In this document: positions 7,833 through 16,250 of the stretch, in pieces
Position numbering within the stretch: position 1 is the stretch's first letter
Layout of the letters: the number at the start of each line of letters is the position of its first letter
DNA from: Candidatus Hydrogenedentota bacterium
Lineage (GTDB): Bacteria; Hydrogenedentota; Hydrogenedentia; Hydrogenedentales; CAITNO01
NCBI GenBank assembly: GCA_903822375.1
Contig: CAIJOU010000041.1
Coordinates: 1-21,123, forward strand
Reading direction: 5' to 3'
DNA length: 21,123 bases
Notes under the pieces: generated by a model
Databases searched by the model: none
Told to the model about the DNA's origin: nothing
What the model saw: only the letters and a program-made list of their open reading frames with translations
Translations under genes and position numbers: made by a program

Positions 7833-7843
7833 GTAATTATTAC
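7833..7843. promoter_or_regulatory. Palindrome over the -10 box, putative Rrf2 operator
   Basis: GTAAT-T-ATTAC (7833-7843) is a perfect 5-1-5 palindrome that overlaps the -10 box. A second AAAG/CTTT pair lies outside it. It is AT-rich in a GC-rich genome. Its position fits autoregulation by the Rrf2 protein encoded downstream, but no binding can be shown from sequence. Confidence 0.45.
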
Positions 7844-7864
7844 CCTTTCGGTCCAGTATGTCAA
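7836..7864 (-). promoter_or_regulatory. Strong sigma70-like promoter of the rrf2 gene
   Basis: On the minus strand a perfect TTGACA (7859-7864) and AATAAT (7836-7841, 5 of 6) are spaced by exactly 17 bases. The predicted start is near 7829, about 38 bases before the start codon. It lies in the short gap after the glpK stop codon. Confidence 0.7.
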
Positions 7865-7882
7865 ACCGCGCGCACGCCCCTC

Positions 7883-9373
7883 TTATTCCTGCCAGGCCTT
7901 GGCGCGGTCCAGCGCCTTGTTCCAGCCCGCCCGAAGATGCTGCCGAAGATCGGCGCTTGTGGAAGGGATGAACCGTCTTTCCTCCTGCCAGTGTTCGGCG
8001 GTTTCCGTGATGTCTGTCCAAAAACCGGTGGCCAGCCCGGCCAAATAGGCCGCGCCGAGCGCCGTTGTTTCCAGCACCCGGGGCCGGGCAATGGGCACAC
8101 CCAACAGGTCGGCCTGAAACTGCATGAGCAGGTTGTTGGCGGCCGCGCCGCCGTCCACGCGCAGTTCGGTCACGTCGAAACCCGCATCGGCGGCCATGGC
8201 CTCCAGCACGTCGGCCACCTGGTAGGCGATACCTTCCAGTGCGGCGCGGGCGATGTGACCGGAGTTCGTGCCGCGGGTCAGCCCGGCGATGATGCCGCGC
8301 GCATAGGCGTCCCAGTGGGGAGCACCGAGCCCCGCGAACGCAGGCACGAGGTACACGCCGCCGCTGTCGGGCACACTGCGCGCCAGTGCCTCGATGTCCG
8401 ACGCGCTCTTGATAATGCCAAGGCCGTCGCGCAGCCACTGCACCACGGCGCCGGCAATGAACACGCTGCCCTCCAGTGCGTACTCCATGCGGCCGTTGCG
8501 TTTCCACGCCACCGTGGTCAGCAGCCGGTTCTTCGACGGCACGGCCTGCTCGCCCGTATGCAGCAGCATGAAGCAGCCCGTACCGTAGGTGTTCTTGACC
8601 ATGCCCGGCCGGATGCACATCTGGCCGAAGAGCGCCGCCTGCTGATCGCCCGCCATCCCCGCCAGCGGCGCGCCCGCTGCCGCGAAATCCGCCGCAGCCG
8701 TGCCGACAACGCCGCTAGAATCGCGCACCTCGGGCAGCATCGCCCGCGGCACATCCAGCGCGGTCAGCAGTTCGTCGTCCCAGTCGCCCGTGTGGATGTT
8801 GAACAGCAGCGTGCGCGATGCGTTCGACGCGTCGGTCACATGTGCCGCGCCGCCGGTAATGTTCCAAGCCAGCCAGGTGTCCACCGTGCCAAAGGCCAGT
8901 TCGCCCTGCTGTGCCCGTTCCCGCGCACCCGGCACGTTGTCCAATATCCAGCGCAGCTTCGTGCCCGAGAAATAGGGGTCCAGAAGCAGCCCAGTCTTGG
9001 CGCGAAACAGGTCCTCCAGACCGGCCGCACGCAGTTCGTCACAGAGTCCCGCCGTGCGGCGGTCCTGCCAGACGATGGCATTGTAGACCGGCAGGCCTGT
9101 GGCCCGGTCCCAGACCAGTGTTGTCTCGCGCTGATTGGTGATGCCGATGGCGGCAACGTCGCCGGCCACCGCGCCCGCCAACTGCATCGCCTCCGCCGCC
9201 ACGGCCGACTGCGTCGACCACAGGTCTTCCGGACGATGTTCCACCCAGCCGGGCTGCGGAAAGAGCTGTTCAAACTCCCGCTGCGCCGTCGCCACCGCAT
9301 GGCCACCCCGGTCAAACAGAATCGCCCGCGAACTCGTCGTTCCCTGGTCTAGCGCAAGCACGTATTTGGACAT
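7883..9373 (-). CDS. glpK: Glycerol kinase
   Basis: The 496-residue sugar kinase matches the usual length of GlpK. It phosphorylates glycerol to glycerol 3-phosphate with ATP in the cytoplasm. The N-terminal ATP-binding segment DQGTTSSR (9-16) opens the FGGY fold. TNQRETTLVWDR and the IVWQDRRT stretch follow, and AGDQQAALFGQ (about 245-255) and GLGAPHWDAYARG (about 350-362) are typical GlpK motifs. The C-terminal nucleotide site is DGGAAANNLLMQFQADLLG. A GTG one codon upstream (9376) could also start it, but AGGAGG lies 7 bases from ATG 9373 and only 4 from the GTG. No glpF or glpD is next to it, so the glycerol pathway must be completed elsewhere. Confidence 0.97.
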   Translation of the reverse strand: MSKYVLALDQGTTSSRAILFDRGGHAVATAQREFEQLFPQPGWVEHRPEDLWSTQSAVAAEAMQLAGAVAGDVAAIGITNQRETTLVWDRATGLPVYNAIVWQDRRTAGLCDELRAAGLEDLFRAKTGLLLDPYFSGTKLRWILDNVPGARERAQQGELAFGTVDTWLAWNITGGAAHVTDASNASRTLLFNIHTGDWDDELLTALDVPRAMLPEVRDSSGVVGTAAADFAAAGAPLAGMAGDQQAALFGQMCIRPGMVKNTYGTGCFMLLHTGEQAVPSKNRLLTTVAWKRNGRMEYALEGSVFIAGAVVQWLRDGLGIIKSASDIEALARSVPDSGGVYLVPAFAGLGAPHWDAYARGIIAGLTRGTNSGHIARAALEGIAYQVADVLEAMAADAGFDVTELRVDGGAAANNLLMQFQADLLGVPIARPRVLETTALGAAYLAGLATGFWTDITETAEHWQEERRFIPSTSADLRQHLRAGWNKALDRAKAWQE

Positions 9374-9718
9374 CACCGGCCCTCCTGTTGTCGCCGTAGT
9401 TATGGCCCCATTCTACGGGATGGCGATGCGCAAGAAAAGCATCCGCCTAAAGGTCGCGCGGCTGCGGCGAGCCGGTCCGGGTAGGGGGGCGACGCCAGTC
9501 TCCTTGGAGCGCAGGCTTGAGAATTCCACACCGACCAACTCTTCTGCATGGATACTGTTAGGCCGTCTTCCCGAAAGCGCTCTTGTGTGCCAGGAAGTCC
9601 TTGACCCTTCCACAATCCGGCGCTGGAAGGGCCGGGTTTCCAGGACGGTACATCAGGTATCTTGTCGTTGTCTTGGGTGGGGCATATCCGGACTCGTATA
9701 CAGGAAGGAGTCTGTGCC
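9374..9718. other. Gene-free stretch between glpK and the vapB remnant
   Basis: No coding region on either strand is convincing here. It contains an 8-base perfect inverted repeat with an 11-base loop (CCCTTCCA at 9605-9612 and TGGAAGGG at 9624-9631), which could be the end of an element or a stem in the vapB leader. I see no clear promoter for glpK. Confidence 0.5.
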
Positions 9719-9966
9719 ATGAATACCGCCAAGATATTTACCAATAGGGGCAGCCAGGTTGTGCGCCTGCCCAAGGAAAATCAGTTTTAGACGATGAGGT
9801 GTTTGTAAACCGTACTGGCGATATGGTGGTGTTGTTTTCCAAGAACAAGGGTTGGGATATACTGGCGCAGAGTTTGGAGCATTTCCCGGAGGATTTCATG
9901 GCTGAAAGAGATAAAAGTTACTGGCCATGTGAAAGAGGCCGAAGAGAAACAGATTTGGGGGATTAG
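9719..9966 (+). pseudogene. Frameshifted VapB-type (AbrB-fold) antitoxin remnant
   Basis: ATG 9719 follows AAGGAG with 8 bases between. It opens MNTAKIFTNRGSQVVRLPKENQF, the classic VapB swapped-hairpin DNA-binding start, then stops at TAG 9788-9790. Adding one T to the T run at 9785-9788 restores the frame: QFLDDEVFVNRTGDMVVLF follows, then WDILAQSLEHFPEDFMAERD, the typical VapB C-terminal half, to TAG 9964-9966. The total would be about 82 residues, normal for VapB. Intact VapB binds its own promoter and neutralises the VapC ribonuclease. The expected VapC (PIN) gene is missing directly downstream, where a SMI1-like gene begins. The lesion may be a real mutation or a homopolymer sequencing error. 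Confidence 0.8.
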
Positions 9967-10015
9967 CTTGGCGTAGCTTTCGCAGGCTCGGCCAAAGCAA
10001 TTGAAAGGACGAACC

Positions 10016-10573
10016 ATGGTATATGAAGAGAGACTCATAGAAATGGTGGAGCGCCGGAAGGCAAAAGGAATGAAGTTCGACCGCGGTCTTTCAGACCGCG
10101 AAATAGCACGCATCGAACGGGACGGGGGGATTCTGTTTCCGCCGGACCTGCGGTTCCTACTTCAAAATGCATTGCCAACATGGGTGGACTGGAGGTCCGA
10201 GGGCGCTGAAGCGTTTCGGCGGTCTGCGGAATGGATATTTGACGGTATTTGCTTTGATATTGAACACAACCATGTCTGGATGGACAGTTGGGGTGAGAAA
10301 CCGAAGGAACTTGAAGCCTGTTTCAAAAAGGCCCGCGACTTGTTCGAGCAGGCGCCGAAAATGATTCCACTCTACTCGCACCGGTTCCTGCCGGACAGGC
10401 CAAACGAATGGGGAAACCCAGTGTTTTCTATTCATCAGACAGACATCATCTATTACGGCGCAAACCTTGTTGAATACGTGGAAAACGAGTTTATTAGGCA
10501 ACCGGGGCATAAACTGGTACTCACAACACCCATAAAGAAGATAGAGTTCTGGACAGATTTTCTTGATGCCTAA
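10016..10573 (+). CDS. SMI1/KNR4 (SUKH)-like protein
   Basis: The 185-residue cytoplasmic protein starts at ATG 10016, 6 bases after AAAGGA. A TTG five codons upstream (10001) is less likely. The N-terminus LSDREIARIERDGGILFPPDLRFLLQ (25-50) resembles the SMI1/KNR4 fold start, where a helix is followed by P-P-D/E-L, and the later PLYSHRFLPDRP and VFSIHQTDIIYYG segments also fit. SUKH proteins commonly act as immunity factors against polymorphic toxins or sit in toxin-antitoxin neighbourhoods. No toxin gene is adjacent, so the role is open. Tryptophan and charged residues are frequent. Composition is lower in GC than the flanking genes. Assignment is by motif feel, not by alignment, so moderate confidence. 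Confidence 0.6.
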   Translation: MVYEERLIEMVERRKAKGMKFDRGLSDREIARIERDGGILFPPDLRFLLQNALPTWVDWRSEGAEAFRRSAEWIFDGICFDIEHNHVWMDSWGEKPKELEACFKKARDLFEQAPKMIPLYSHRFLPDRPNEWGNPVFSIHQTDIIYYGANLVEYVENEFIRQPGHKLVLTTPIKKIEFWTDFLDA

Positions 10574-10654
10574 CCGCAAGAGTCGTCGCGGAACAAACAG
10601 TCAGGGTCAAATGTAACGGACGAAACGGATTGCTTGCACATGTAAACAAACTAC

Positions 10655-11218
10655 GTGCTGGTGGATTTTGAAAACGTGCAGCCTGACAATATGCAACTAT
10701 TGCGGGGAGGGCTGTTCAAGATAAAGGTTTTTGTTGGGGCAAACCAGAAGATTGCAGTAGATGTGGCTAAAGCGCTTCAGGCATTCGGCTCGGATGCGGA
10801 GTACATCCAGATCGAGGGCAATGGTAAGAACGCCCTCGATTTCCACATCGCATATTACATTGGCCGGCTTGCGGCGGAATCTGCGGATAGCTTTTTCCAT
10901 ATAATTTCAAGAGATACCGGATTTGACCCACTCATTAAACATCTCAAAGAACAGAAGATTCTCTGCAGGAGAAGCTCGGCAGTCGACGAAATTCCACTGG
11001 TCAAAATGCAAGCAACTACTGGGCAGATTGAGGTGTGTATTGAAAAACTAAGCAAAGGGGCGCGACCGCGTACTGAGAGGACGCTTGCGAGCAGCATAAA
11101 GGTGCTGTTCGCAGGACAACCTTGCGAAGAGCAAATCGCAACAATCATCAAGGAACTGCAGAAGAGAAAGGTAATCGAAATAACTGATGGCAAGATAAGC
11201 TACAACCTGCCTTCGTGA
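10655..11218 (+). CDS. PIN-like domain protein (NYN/PIN fold); 5' end altered
   Basis: Residues 1-120 form a PIN-like nuclease fold: MLVDFENVQP (D4, E6, N7), KIKVFVG (22-28), NGKNALDFHIAYYIGRL (56-72, D62) and HIISRDTGFDPLIKHL (82-97, D87 and D91). The acidic residues fit a metal-dependent RNase site. A helical tail follows (about 125-187), with a winged-helix-like end (EEQIATIIKELQKRKVIEI). The best start, an ATG at 10640, is followed at once by TAA. Read as AAA this codon would give MKTNYVLVDFENV, the expected N-terminus, so the stop probably is a mutation. GTG 10655 has no ribosome site. The gene could therefore be silent or weakly made. It is the third gene of the low-GC plus-strand island and ends 18 bases before a convergent MNT gene. 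Confidence 0.7.
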   Translation: MLVDFENVQPDNMQLLRGGLFKIKVFVGANQKIAVDVAKALQAFGSDAEYIQIEGNGKNALDFHIAYYIGRLAAESADSFFHIISRDTGFDPLIKHLKEQKILCRRSSAVDEIPLVKMQATTGQIEVCIEKLSKGARPRTERTLASSIKVLFAGQPCEEQIATIIKELQKRKVIEITDGKISYNLPS

Positions 11219-11235
11219 ACCTCTGACCCTCTCAG

Positions 11236-11535
11236 TCAGGCAGCATACTGCACCACAGCCTCCCGCAGCACCCGGTCGCGGAACAGGTCGCTCAGGTCTT
11301 CGGGGGTGCGCAAATCCGCCTTCCTTCCGAGGATGTCGCCGAGTTCCCGCTCCATCCGGGCCACGGCAAAAAGCCCCGGCACGTGGTCCGGATCAAAGGT
11401 CACCAGAACATCAACATCGCTGCTGGCCGTGAACCGGTCTGTGGTCACAGACCCGAAAAAGGCCATCCAAACAATGTGATTGGCCTTGCAGAACAACTCC
11501 ACGGCGACTTTGTCCGGAGCTATCTGCAATGACAT
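11236..11535 (-). CDS. MNT-type minimal nucleotidyltransferase (antitoxin-like)
   Basis: The 99-residue protein begins at ATG 11535 with AAGGA about 8 bases upstream; a longer reading from 11601 adds an unsupported leader. The pol-beta core is clear: AFFGS (25-29, G28 S29), then SDVDVLV (39-45, D40 and D42 as metal ligands), and RKADLRT (71-77) with the third aspartate D74. Stand-alone MNT proteins usually pair with a HEPN toxin, which they block by AMPylation. No HEPN gene is visible: the strand upstream holds argG and the downstream side meets the convergent PIN gene. It may be an orphan antitoxin or act on another target. Confidence 0.85.
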   Translation of the reverse strand: MSLQIAPDKVAVELFCKANHIVWMAFFGSVTTDRFTASSDVDVLVTFDPDHVPGLFAVARMERELGDILGRKADLRTPEDLSDLFRDRVLREAVVQYAA

Positions 11536-11612
11536 GACAGTGTTCCTTTTCCGCCCAATTATAGCACGACCCTTCAAGAATCCATGTCTGTCTGGAAGCA
11601 CCCAAACAAGAA

Positions 11613-11642
11613 CGCCCCCCAGGCCATTTGGCTTGGAGGGCG
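11613..11642 (-). terminator. Terminator after argG
   Basis: CGCCCCCCAGGCC (11613-11625) and GGCTTGGAGGGCG (11630-11642) pair with one G-U pair and one mismatch around an ATTT loop. On the minus strand the stem is followed by TTCTTGTTTGGG. It lies 30 bases past the argG stop codon. Confidence 0.7.
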
Positions 11643-11671
11643 CCGCAAGGGTTGTTTTTGTGTGCCTCGGC

Positions 11672-12892
<1,221 letters not shown>

Positions 12893-12905
12893 GTCGTGTT
12901 CCTTT

Positions 12906-12932
12906 TTCTTTGCGCTCTTTGCGTTCTTTGCG
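12906..12932. repeat. Three 9-bp tandem repeats between argF and argG
   Basis: TTCTTTGCG, CTCTTTGCG and TTCTTTGCG lie in direct succession (on the coding strand, CGCAAAGAR three times). They fill most of the argF-argG spacer, next to the argG ribosome site. Confidence 0.7.
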
Positions 12933-12933
12933 G

Positions 12934-13857
12934 TTAAATGGCCTGTTTCCCGCCGCGCAGCAGCGTGGCCAGCACGGCCTTCTGCGCGTGCAGCCGGTTC
13001 TCGGCCTGATCAAAGACAATGGACCGCGCACTGTCGATTACTTCGTCGGTCACTTCCTGGCCGCGGTGCGCGGGCAGGCAGTGCATAAACACCGCATCCG
13101 GCTTCGCCAGCGCCATCAGTTTGGCGTTGACCTGGTAGTCGGCGAAGATTTCCGCACGCGCGGCGGCCTCGTCCTCCTGGCCCATGCTCGCCCACACGTC
13201 GGTGTACACGGCGTCGGCACCGCGCACACCCGCCGACACGTCGTGCGTGATTACGAATTCACCCTTCGCCTCGCGTTGGGCGCAGGCCGTGATTTCCGGG
13301 TCGGCCTCGTAGCCAGGCGGGCACACCAGCGTCAGGTTGATCGGCACGCGCCGGGCGAAGTTGGCCCACGAGTTGAACACGTTGTTGCCGTCGCCGACAA
13401 AGGCCACCTTGAGGCTGCCGAGGTCGGCGCCCTTGCGTTCGCGCAGCGCCTGCACGTCGGCCAGGATCTGGCAGGGGTGCAGGAGGTCGGTCAGCGCATT
13501 GATCACGGGGACATGCACGCACTGGGCCATTTCGACCACATGCTCATGGCGGTAGGTGCGCGCCATAATCCCGTCCACCCAGCGCTCCAGGTTGTGCGCC
13601 ATGTCGGACACGGACTCGCGCCGGCCGAGAATATCGTCGATTAACACCGTCTTGCCGCCCAACTGGTACATGCCAATCTGGAAGGTGAGCCGCGTGCGCA
13701 GGCTTGGCTTCTCGAAGATCAGCGCCAGCGTCTTGCCGCTCAGCAGCGGGTGCGGCGCGCCGTCCTTCACCATCTTCTTGAGCTTGTCGGCCAGGTCAAG
13801 AAATGCCAGGATCTCGTCGCCGTTGAAGTCGGCCAGGCTGATGAAATCTTTTACCAT
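12934..13857 (-). CDS. argF: Ornithine carbamoyltransferase
   Basis: The 307-residue enzyme transfers the carbamoyl group of carbamoyl phosphate to ornithine, giving citrulline. The carbamoyl-phosphate motif is SLRTR (52-56, within EKPSLRTRLTF), HPCQ (127-130) binds the carbamoyl group, and HCLPAHRG (259-266) is the ornithine motif. The length matches the anabolic OTCase. ATG 13857 overlaps the argD stop codon: the seven bases ATGGTAA hold both the argF start and the argD stop, so translation is probably coupled. It sits between argD and argG in one operon. Confidence 0.98.
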   Translation of the reverse strand: MVKDFISLADFNGDEILAFLDLADKLKKMVKDGAPHPLLSGKTLALIFEKPSLRTRLTFQIGMYQLGGKTVLIDDILGRRESVSDMAHNLERWVDGIMARTYRHEHVVEMAQCVHVPVINALTDLLHPCQILADVQALRERKGADLGSLKVAFVGDGNNVFNSWANFARRVPINLTLVCPPGYEADPEITACAQREAKGEFVITHDVSAGVRGADAVYTDVWASMGQEDEAAARAEIFADYQVNAKLMALAKPDAVFMHCLPAHRGQEVTDEVIDSARSIVFDQAENRLHAQKAVLATLLRGGKQAI

Positions 13858-15044
13858 CCCAGTTCTCCCAGAACGCGGTCGAGCGTGCTCACCGCGTGGT
13901 CAATGTCGCCCTCGGAAACGATGAGCGGCGGCAGGAACCGGATTACATTGGGCCCGGCGGGCCCGCAGATGATGCCCGCATCCAGCAAAGCGCTTATGGC
14001 CGGCGTCACGGCTTCGGCACACTCGATGCCGGCCATGAGCCCCCGTCCGCGCACCTCGACAATCTTCGGGTGCTTTGCCGCCAGCGCGCGCAGCGCGCCG
14101 AACAGCCGTTCGCCCTTGGCGGCGGCCGCCTCGACAAAGCCGGGCTCCGTGAGCACCTCCATCGTGGCCACCGCCGCGGCGCTGCTCAGCGGATTGCCGC
14201 CGAAGGTGGCCGCGTGCGAGCCGGGGGCGAAGCCCGCCGACACGCGTTCGGTGCAACCCATAGCGCCGATCGGCACGCCGTTACCGAGGCCCTTGGCCAG
14301 CGTCATGATGTCCGGCGTCACGCCGTCATGCTCATAGGCGAACAGCGTGCCCGTGCGGCCGAGCCCCGTCTGCACCTCGTCAAAGGCAAGCAGCGCGCCC
14401 GTCTTGCCGCAGAGTTCACGCACGCCGCGCAGGTAGCCCGGCGCCGGCACTCGCACCCCGCCTTCGCCCTGGATCGGCTCCAGCAGCACGAGGCCGACCT
14501 CGGGCGTCAGCGCCGCTTCCAGCGCGGCAAGGTCGTCGTAGGGCACATAGGTCACGCCCGGCAGCAGCGGCTCAAAGCCCTTCTGGTACTTGGGCTGGCC
14601 CGTGGCGGTGATTGTGGCCAGCGTGCGGCCGTGGAACGAATGCAGGGCGGTGACCACGCCGGGACGCGGCGTGCCCTGTTCCGCCCAGAAACGGCGCGCG
14701 ATCTTGATTGCCGCCTCGTTTGCCTCGGCGCCGCCGTTGCAGAAGAACCAGCGTTCGGCAAAGCTGTGGCGGCTGAGCAGGTCGGCGAGCCGCACCTGCG
14801 GTTCGATGTAATAGAGGTTGGACACGTGCACGAGCGTGGCCGCCTGGCGGCAAATCGCCTCGGTCACTTTGGGGTGGCAGTGGCCCAGATTGCACACGGC
14901 GATGCCCGCAAAGAAATCGAGATATTCGCGTCCGTCGGCATCCCACAGGCGCGCACCCTCGCCGCGCACGATGGCCATTTTCCGCGCACCGTAGGTGTTG
15001 ATGACGTGGGCGTCGTTGAGCGCCTTGATTTGTTCCGTGTTCAT
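13851..15044 (-). CDS. argD: Acetylornithine aminotransferase
   Basis: The 397-residue class III PLP enzyme turns N-acetylglutamate semialdehyde into N-acetylornithine. Motifs run in order: YLDFFAGIAVCNLGHCHP (41-58), FCNGGAEANEAAIK (101-114; the PLP phosphate site), EPIQGEGGV (189-197), FDEVQTGLGRTG (221-232) and the Schiff-base lysine K251 in TLAKGLGNG. The length is standard. ATG 15044 has GGGAG (near 15050-15053) upstream. It is followed without a gap by argF (7-base overlap) and preceded by the FmdB gene with 26 bases between, so all four genes should be co-transcribed. Its close fit to ArgD also shows that the other class III enzyme in this window has a different job. Confidence 0.97.
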   Translation of the reverse strand: MNTEQIKALNDAHVINTYGARKMAIVRGEGARLWDADGREYLDFFAGIAVCNLGHCHPKVTEAICRQAATLVHVSNLYYIEPQVRLADLLSRHSFAERWFFCNGGAEANEAAIKIARRFWAEQGTPRPGVVTALHSFHGRTLATITATGQPKYQKGFEPLLPGVTYVPYDDLAALEAALTPEVGLVLLEPIQGEGGVRVPAPGYLRGVRELCGKTGALLAFDEVQTGLGRTGTLFAYEHDGVTPDIMTLAKGLGNGVPIGAMGCTERVSAGFAPGSHAATFGGNPLSSAAAVATMEVLTEPGFVEAAAAKGERLFGALRALAAKHPKIVEVRGRGLMAGIECAEAVTPAISALLDAGIICGPAGPNVIRFLPPLIVSEGDIDHAVSTLDRVLGELGW

Positions 15045-15070
15045 GGGAGCCTCGCCGTTGCGGCGCGCCG

Positions 15071-15418
15071 TCAGTCCTTGCCGGACCCGGCGGCTTTGCC
15101 GCCCTTGCTTTCCTTTTTGGCCGATTCACTCGCGGCCGGCGTCTTCGGCGCCGCCGGTTCAGCGGATTTTTCCGCAGTCTTCTCCGAAGACTTTTCCGCA
15201 ATCTTTCCCGCCGCGCCGCCTTCGGGCGTGCCGCTCTTCTTTTTGTAGTCGGTCTCGTAGAAACCGCTGCCCTTGAATATAATACCCGCGCCGGAACCTA
15301 TCTGCTTCTCGCACATGCCCTTGCACACACCGCAGCGGACCCGCGGCGCAGCCGACATCGCGTGAAACTCCATGTGCTCGTGACCGCATTTCTTGCAGCG
15401 GTAGGTGTACGTGGGCAC
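15071..15418 (-). CDS. FmdB-family zinc-ribbon protein
   Basis: GTG 15418 gives the canonical MPTYTYRC start and has AGGAG 7 bases upstream. A TTG two codons earlier (15424) is too close to that site. The 115-residue protein has a zinc ribbon with cysteines at 8, 11, 29 and 32 (CKKC and CGVC) and one extra cysteine at 36, then the usual SGFYETDYKKKSG segment (51-63). The rest (64-115) is a Lys/Ala/Glu/Ser-rich, disordered tail with many repeats of the type EK-S/T-AEKS, longer than in most members. FmdB-type small proteins are thought to be regulatory, but their function is not settled. Here it opens the arginine operon, and the co-transcription is by position only. Confidence 0.85.
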   Translation of the reverse strand: MPTYTYRCKKCGHEHMEFHAMSAAPRVRCGVCKGMCEKQIGSGAGIIFKGSGFYETDYKKKSGTPEGGAAGKIAEKSSEKTAEKSAEPAAPKTPAASESAKKESKGGKAAGSGKD

Positions 15419-15801
15419 CGTCAAACTCCTTGTATAACGTCTTCAATGTGGCCCGAAAAGAAACATCCCCGCGTTGCGGGGCGTTGAAATGAACCAGTCT
15501 GAAGAACAGAAAATGTAGCATGAAACGGCAGAAATATGCAAAACGGGGGCGGGCGGCAAGAATCCGGAAGCCACAAGTCAGAATCCAGAGGACGACGGCG
15601 CCGCGAGCGGCAACGCCCCCTTTGCTGTACCCGCTCCCAAGTGCCATTGGGCAACTGGAGGGAAGATTTACTGTGCAACCCTCAGTTTTTGGCCCCGGAG
15701 GGGCCGCACAATAGTAGCCACGGGTGGAGTGAAACGGAACCCGTGGTTGACGGCAGGAAAGGGATACGTCCCCGAAGGGGGCGAACAACAGGGTATGGGG
15801 G
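15419..15801. repeat. Intergenic region with palindromic repeat cluster
   Basis: No gene is convincing in this gap. It contains CCCCGC-GTT-GCGGGG (15467-15481), and between 15691 and 15781 three stems in a row: GGCCCC-GGA-GGGGCC (15691-15705), CCACGGGT...ACCCGTGG (15718-15725 with 15739-15746) and CCCC-GAA-GGGG (15770-15780). The middle stem sits in TAGCCACGGGTGG...GGAACCCGTGG, which looks like the repeated intergenic elements seen in several PVC-type genomes (recalled from general knowledge, not searched). The stem nearest the FmdB gene could also end transcripts coming from the GNAT remnant. Confidence 0.55.
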
Positions 15802-16238
15802 CTATAGGCCTCGATTCTCGGGCGTGATTTCAAGCGTGAGGCAATAGTCCCTGTAACCGACGGCACGCCAGAACGCGACCGCCCGGAGGTTGGCCGTCAA
15901 CACTTCCACCGTCAGGCGCTTCTGTGGGGGCCAAAGTCCCTTTCGCAGGATGTTTATGGCCTCACGGCCGATTCCTTCGCCTCTGCGGTCCCTCCGGACG
16001 AAAAGTTGCGGAGGTAGACCCCGGCGGCGTCTTCCCGGAACAGCGCATAGGCCAGCGGGTTCGCCTCGGGCCCGAAGACCACCGCCTTGTACTCGCCGCC
16101 ATTCAGCCATCCCCGCATTCTCTCCCGAAGTTCGGGCACCGGCATGGGATTGCGGTGGCCCTCGTCGCGAATGAGCTGATGGTTCCACTCCGCCAATAGC
16201 TCAAGGTCACGCTCTGTTGCGAACCGGTATTCCATCAT
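15802..16238 (-). pseudogene. Frameshifted GNAT-family N-acetyltransferase
   Basis: From ATG 16238 (or 16235) the frame gives MMEYRFATERDLELLAEWNHQL through LFREDAAGVYLRNF, a standard GNAT N-terminal half. The frame then breaks in the run of four Ts (minus strand; AAAA at 16001-16004). With one extra T the protein continues FVRRDRRGEGIGREAINIL (the acetyl-CoA motif, here R-R-x-G-x-G-I/A) and ends ANLRAVAFWRAVGYRDYCLTLEI, the C-terminal GNAT signature, at TAG 15802-15804. An intact version would have about 145 residues. GGAGG precedes the start by one to four bases. Such enzymes acetylate small molecules or proteins, and the substrate is unknown. The lesion could be a sequencing homopolymer error. 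Confidence 0.8.
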
Positions 16239-16250
16239 GCCTCCAAACCG

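Noticed and set aside
7655..9352. 565-codon plus-strand frame
   Set aside because: Antisense to glycerol kinase and the Rrf2 gene; low-complexity Arg/His/Gly content.
9787..10113. 108-codon minus-strand frame
   Set aside because: It is antisense to the vapB remnant, which has clear VapB motifs on the plus strand.
13896..15248. 450-codon plus-strand frame
   Set aside because: Antisense to argD and the FmdB gene.
15159..15866. 235-codon minus-strand frame across the intergenic region
   Set aside because: It overlaps the FmdB gene in another frame and runs through palindromic repeats; no ribosome site or domain.
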